Source: JBHIET01 sp046760785 (lineage in GTDB: Bacteria; Chloroflexota; Anaerolineae; B4-G1). From it: a stretch of 23,729 nucleotides of DNA. Positions 21,142-23,729 of the stretch are shown here, piece after piece. Below the pieces are notes generated by a model, which had not been told where the DNA came from, did no database searches, and saw nothing but the letters and a program-made list of their open reading frames with translations. The stretch covers positions 1 to 23,729 of the forward strand of contig JBHIET010000052.1 of the NCBI GenBank assembly GCA_046760785.1. Reading direction: 5' to 3'. Numbering within the stretch: position 1 is the first letter of the stretch; every line of letters begins with the position of its first letter. A program made the position numbers and the translations under genes.

Positions 21142-22182
21142 ATGAACCCAGATCGCATTCTCGCCATAGACGTCGGCGCCGGCACCCAGGACATCCTGCT
21201 CTGGGAGGCCGGCCAGCCGATGGAGAACAACGTCAAACTGGTGCTCCCCTCCTGGACGACGGTGCTGGCCCGTCAGGTGAAGCAGGCCACGCGGGAGGGG
21301 CGACCCGTCTTCCTGACCGGCAACCTGATGGGCGGCGGCCCGCTGGTCAGCGCGATGAAGCGTCACTTGAAGGCCGGATACCCGGTCTACGCCACGCCCC
21401 GCGCCGCGCTGACGGTGCGCGACAGCCTCGACCAGGTGCGCGAGCGGGGTTACACCATTATCGAGGAGCCGCCGGACCTGCCGAATCTGCTCACGCTGCG
21501 CACCCGCGACGTGGATTTGGACGCGCTGGCGAACGCGCTGGCCCCCTTCGGCGTCGCCGTCCCTGCGACGGTCGCCGTCGCCGTGCAGGATCACGGCGAG
21601 TGTCTGGAAGGCTCCAACCGTCAGTTCCGCTTCCAACTGTGGCGCGAGTTTGTGGAGGGTGGCGGCCAGATACTTGATCTGGTCTACCGCGATCCACCTT
21701 CCTGCTACACGCGCATGCTGGCGGTGCAGCAGGACGCGCCCGGCGCGGTGCTGATGGACACCGGCCCGGCGGCGCTGTGGGGCATCCTGGAGGACGGGCG
21801 GGCCGCTGCTCATCAGGGGGAGGGACTGATCCTGGTCAACGTGGGCAACCAGCACACGCTGGGCGTGCTGCTGCGGGGAGAGCGCATCCTGGGCCTGTTC
21901 GAGCACCACACCGTGTTGATGACGGAGGAGAAACTGGCGCGGCTGGTTGACCGCCTGCGCACCGGCACGCTGACCAACGAGGAGGTCTACGACGATCACG
22001 GTCACGGCGCGTTCGTCCACCCCGACTATTCCCCCGGCGCGGGGTTTGACTTCGTGGCGCTGACCGGCCCGCAGCGGGATCTGGCCGCCAATCTGGGCTA
22101 TCACTTTGCCGCCCCTCACGGCGACATGATGCTCACCGGTTGCTTTGGGCTGGTAAAGGCAGTCCGGCAAGCGCTGGCGTGA
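21142..22182 (+). CDS. DUF1786 family protein (ASKHA-like N-terminus)
   Basis: The 346-residue protein opens with RILAIDVGAGTQDILLWE, a phosphate-loop pattern like that of actin/Hsp70-type (ASKHA) ATPases. A second glycine-rich segment, GLILVNVGNQHTLGVLL, lies in the middle, and the end has FDFVALTGPQRDLA and GDMMLTGCFGLV. This agrees with DUF1786 (PF08735), sometimes labelled as a putative pyruvate formate-lyase activating enzyme, although no radical-SAM CxxxCxxC is present and that label is doubtful. The start at ATG 21142 has GAGG just upstream and lies 4 bp after the nucleotidyltransferase stop. The function is unknown. Confidence 0.85.
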   Translation: MNPDRILAIDVGAGTQDILLWEAGQPMENNVKLVLPSWTTVLARQVKQATREGRPVFLTGNLMGGGPLVSAMKRHLKAGYPVYATPRAALTVRDSLDQVRERGYTIIEEPPDLPNLLTLRTRDVDLDALANALAPFGVAVPATVAVAVQDHGECLEGSNRQFRFQLWREFVEGGGQILDLVYRDPPSCYTRMLAVQQDAPGAVLMDTGPAALWGILEDGRAAAHQGEGLILVNVGNQHTLGVLLRGERILGLFEHHTVLMTEEKLARLVDRLRTGTLTNEEVYDDHGHGAFVHPDYSPGAGFDFVALTGPQRDLAANLGYHFAAPHGDMMLTGCFGLVKAVRQALA

Positions 22183-22216
22183 CATTCCACCCTCGTTTCA
22201 AGTGATCCCTGTCACC

Positions 22217-22244
22217 TTGACGGGACGTTTTGGGGGAGTATAAT
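22217..22244 (+). promoter_or_regulatory. Strong promoter of the arsR operon
   Basis: TTGACG (22217-22222) and a perfect TATAAT (22239-22244) are spaced by 16 bp, 50 bp before the arsR ATG. Confidence 0.75.
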
Positions 22245-22247
22245 ATG

Positions 22248-22279
22248 CAGCGTATTGAATATACAGCACGTTGAATATA
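22248..22279 (+). promoter_or_regulatory. Tandem 16-bp direct repeats at the start site (probable ArsR operator)
   Basis: CAGCGTATTGAATATA (22248-22263) is followed with no gap by CAGCACGTTGAATATA (22264-22279). Both share TTGAATATA. They lie just after the -10 box, where binding would block transcription. Autoregulation by the adjacent ArsR-type protein is the simple reading. The direct rather than inverted arrangement is unusual for this family. Confidence 0.6.
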
Positions 22280-22293
22280 GTGAGAGGTGTGCG

Positions 22294-22662
22294 ATGAAGG
22301 GAAACTCGTATCGGCAAGCGGCCTGGCTGTTTCATCTACTCTCCCATCAGGCCCGGCTACGCATCCTGGACGAGCTGCGGCGGGGCGAGGCCTGTGTCTG
22401 TCACCTACAGGCCATCCTATGCCGGCCACAGCCCTATATCTCCCAGCAGTTGCGGCTGTTGCGGGAGGCCGGGGTGATCGAGAGTCGCAAGGATGGCCTG
22501 TTTGTCTACTACCAGCTGGCCGACCGGCGTGTAGAGCAGATGCTGGAGGAGGTGCTGGGGCCGGCAGGGGAAGCAGAAACCCTTCCGGCCTGTGCGTGTC
22601 CGCGGTGCCAGGAGGAGGCAATGCCGTCCCTGAGCGGCTTCTCTGTGATGGAGGTCGGGTAA
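22294..22662 (+). CDS. ArsR/SmtB family metal- or thiol-sensing repressor
   Basis: This 122-residue winged-helix repressor shows the ArsR core: FHLLSHQARLRILDELRRGEACVCHL, then QPYISQQLRLLREAGVIESRKDG and FVYYQL. The CVC in the recognition region matches the cysteine site of arsenite-type sensors. An additional cluster CACPRCQEE near the C-terminus could add a metal ligand set. The ATG at 22294 has GAGAGG upstream; an earlier in-frame GTG-like extension runs into the operator repeats. It is followed after 1 nt by a zinc-ribbon gene and then a thioredoxin-like gene, an arrangement resembling redox/metalloid-response operons. The inducer is not known. Confidence 0.92.
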   Translation: MKGNSYRQAAWLFHLLSHQARLRILDELRRGEACVCHLQAILCRPQPYISQQLRLLREAGVIESRKDGLFVYYQLADRRVEQMLEEVLGPAGEAETLPACACPRCQEEAMPSLSGFSVMEVG

Positions 22663-22663
22663 A

Positions 22664-22868
22664 ATGACACAACCCAAGAACGCTAAAGACCGACCAGTGC
22701 AATGTACATGCGTGAGAGACACCTTCGCGGACCTGCCGCCGGAATTGCGGCTCCGGCCCAAGAAAAAAGCGACCTGCGCCAATCACATGCCCCGGCTGCG
22801 GGCTGGTCTATTGGACCAACCGGAACACAGATTTGTGTATGGAATGTGAAAAGAGTTCGGGTTTGTAA
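22664..22868 (+). pseudogene. Small zinc-ribbon protein interrupted by a one-base frameshift
   Basis: The ATG is 1 nt after the arsR stop. The first frame encodes MTQPKNAKDRPVQCTCVRD and runs to PKKK at an A6 tract (22763-22768). After removal of one A, the reading continues as PAPITCPGCGLVYW and LCMECEKSSGL to TAA 22866-22868. The restored 66-residue protein has CTC plus CPGC and CMEC, a convincing zinc ribbon. The literal first frame ends at 22849 and loses the ribbon. The cause may be a homopolymer sequencing error, a real mutation or slippage. A role accessory to the ArsR regulon is inferred only from position. Confidence 0.6.
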
Positions 22869-22900
22869 ACAGATCATTTATGACCAAGGAGGTCAGTCAA

Positions 22901-23128
22901 ATGCTTACCATCAAAGTGCTAGGACCCGGTTGTGCAAATTGCCACTGGGTCGAACGGCGAGCAGCGGCGGCGTTGGAAACGCTGGCCGAGGAGAACCCTG
23001 CGCTGGAGGCGACCATCCAGCACATCACGGATTATGCTGAGATTATGGAGTATCCTATACTAGTGCACTTGGGCATAAATAAGCTCCTGGTTATACAGCG
23101 AGAGCCTTGCCTTTGTATGTCCATTTGA
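22901..23128 (+). pseudogene. Thioredoxin-like small redox protein, 3' end replaced by IS630 remnant
   Basis: The protein starts MLTIKVLGPGCANCHWVERR, as in the MTH895/Thioredoxin_3 family of roughly 80-residue CxxC redox proteins often encoded beside ArsR and permease genes. AGGAGG lies 7 nt before ATG 22901. Family similarity runs through DYAEIMEYPIL and stops at TA 23061-23062, where the IS630-type sequence begins. The remaining residues to the stop at 23128 come from the element. The final beta strand and helix of the fold are thus missing, and the product is probably inactive. Downstream operon genes, such as a permease, are not in the window. Confidence 0.8.
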
Positions 23129-23674
23129 ATGGTTTAGCCATCGTGCAGTTGTAGCATTCAATTTCATAGACTTTAAGATGCCACGTTTGCCTTTGACGCC
23201 CAAGTCAGTAACGATGTCCGACTCATGTGCCACGTATCGCACCAGTGATTCTGACTGATGGATGTTGAGATTATCGACCACAAAGTGCCACTTGGTCGTC
23301 AATAGATCAGCCTCAACGGTGTACTTGACGTGGTTCACGAAGTCCTCTTCAGTTCGCGTAGGGCCGTAGGAAGGTGTGACCACTTGGCCAACGGCTACAT
23401 CGAAGTTAATGATGAAAGACCGGTACCATGCCGAATGTACTCGAACTCCTGCCGTTCCACCTTACCTGGTGTCATTGGCAAGGTCGGATGTTTTCGCTCT
23501 AAGGCTTGGACAGCGGTCAATTCATCGGTACTCAAGACGCGTTCGCCTTTCTTGGCCAGTTCCGGGGCCTGGCGATACAAGGAATTGATGTCTTCAACCT
23601 TCTCGTCGAACTGATCATCGGGGACTGGCGTCAGCCAATAGCGCACTTGGTGCGGTTTGAGATCAGCATCTTTT
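23063..23674 (-). mobile_element. Decayed IS630-family insertion sequence
   Basis: The element enters the thioredoxin-like gene after a TA dinucleotide (IS630/Tc1-mariner elements target TA) and carries a transposase relic on the minus strand. It is visibly lower in GC than its neighbours. The distal part, with the transposase N-terminus and second terminal repeat, is missing, replaced by the 52-bp repeat at 23675. Confidence 0.75.
23091..23674 (-). pseudogene. IS630-family DDE transposase remnant
   Basis: Reading from 23674 leftward, the protein begins KDADLKPHQVRYWLTP, which lies mid-protein in IS630 transposases, so the DNA-binding N-terminal part is lost. STDELTAVQALERKHPTL carries the first catalytic Asp. 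A missing base near 23420 (after YIRHGT) shifts the frame, and the second frame gives INFDVAVGQVVTPSYGPTR and then WHFVVDNLNIHQSE with the second Asp. After GVKGKRGILKSM an internal deletion (about 23165-23180) joins to a third frame ending in NCTMAKPFKWTYKGKALAV and TAA 23093-23091. The region normally holding the third catalytic acid is gone, so the enzyme is dead. Confidence 0.85.
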
Positions 23675-23726
23675 TAAGCCTGTTTTTCGCACCCCTGGAA
23701 ATCGTAACAGTGATTGTACAGATCAT
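23675..23726. repeat. 52-bp repeat, inverted copy of the left end
   Basis: This is the exact reverse complement of bases 1-52. It abuts the IS630 transposase remnant at 23674, precisely where transposase similarity begins, so it looks like the border of another element inserted into, or recombined with, the IS. Confidence 0.9.
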
Positions 23727-23729
23727 AGC

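Noticed and set aside
20494..22185. Long 563-residue minus-strand open frame opposite the nucleotidyltransferase and DUF1786
   Set aside because: Composition is that of an antisense shadow in GC-rich DNA, while the plus-strand genes have clear motifs and Shine-Dalgarno sites.
22702..23040. 112-residue plus-strand frame between arsR and the thioredoxin-like gene
   Set aside because: It is the remaining frame through the zinc-ribbon and redox genes; the cysteine motifs are read in other frames.

Overview
The window reads as a contig from a GC-rich bacterium, most likely a Chloroflexota (Anaerolineae-like) genome. This is inferred from the gene mix: a K+-independent membrane pyrophosphatase, a PknB-type kinase with an NBR1-like Ig domain, an 83-residue EF-Tu-domain-II-like protein, DUF1786, and several degenerate 7/8-nt repeat arrays. 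No rRNA, tRNA or CRISPR was seen. About 20 protein genes can be supported, most of them housekeeping.

Layout. A 52-bp sequence at the left edge is repeated exactly, in inverted orientation, at the right edge. Next come a transaldolase/FSA-type gene (minus), the proton pyrophosphatase hppA and a proline-rich lipoprotein with a phosphodiester-glycosidase domain (both plus). A long minus-strand block from 9536 down to 4297 holds ftsY, prfB (with its programmed +1 frameshift), a coiled-coil zinc-ribbon protein, the EF-Tu-like small protein and tilS. Divergent from it is a tightly overlapping plus-strand chain: GT2 glycosyltransferase, MNT nucleotidyltransferase, HEPN protein, thrC, rnc. A minus-strand pair follows (small zinc ribbon and Tat-exported metallophosphoesterase). 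The phosphoesterase shares a compact divergent promoter with a tandem thioredoxin/CcdA membrane protein. That protein converges on a Ser/Thr kinase across a clear terminator hairpin. A plus-strand run then carries mogA-moeA (molybdenum cofactor), a nucleotidyltransferase and a DUF1786 protein.

The right end is an ArsR-type operon: regulator, a tiny zinc-ribbon protein broken by one base in an A6 run, and a redox-active thioredoxin-like protein. The last gene is cut by a decayed IS630-family element that carries a frameshift, an internal deletion and a missing N-terminus. That element is itself truncated where the 52-bp terminal repeat begins.

The most unusual feature of the window is how non-coding repeats have entered proteins. 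A 7-nt array encodes a heptapeptide-periodic N-terminus of RNase III. An 8-nt array encodes an octapeptide-periodic N-terminus of the lipoprotein. A related array sits inside tilS. A short CCTTCGAC...GCTCAGGG element is inserted in frame in both tilS and moeA.
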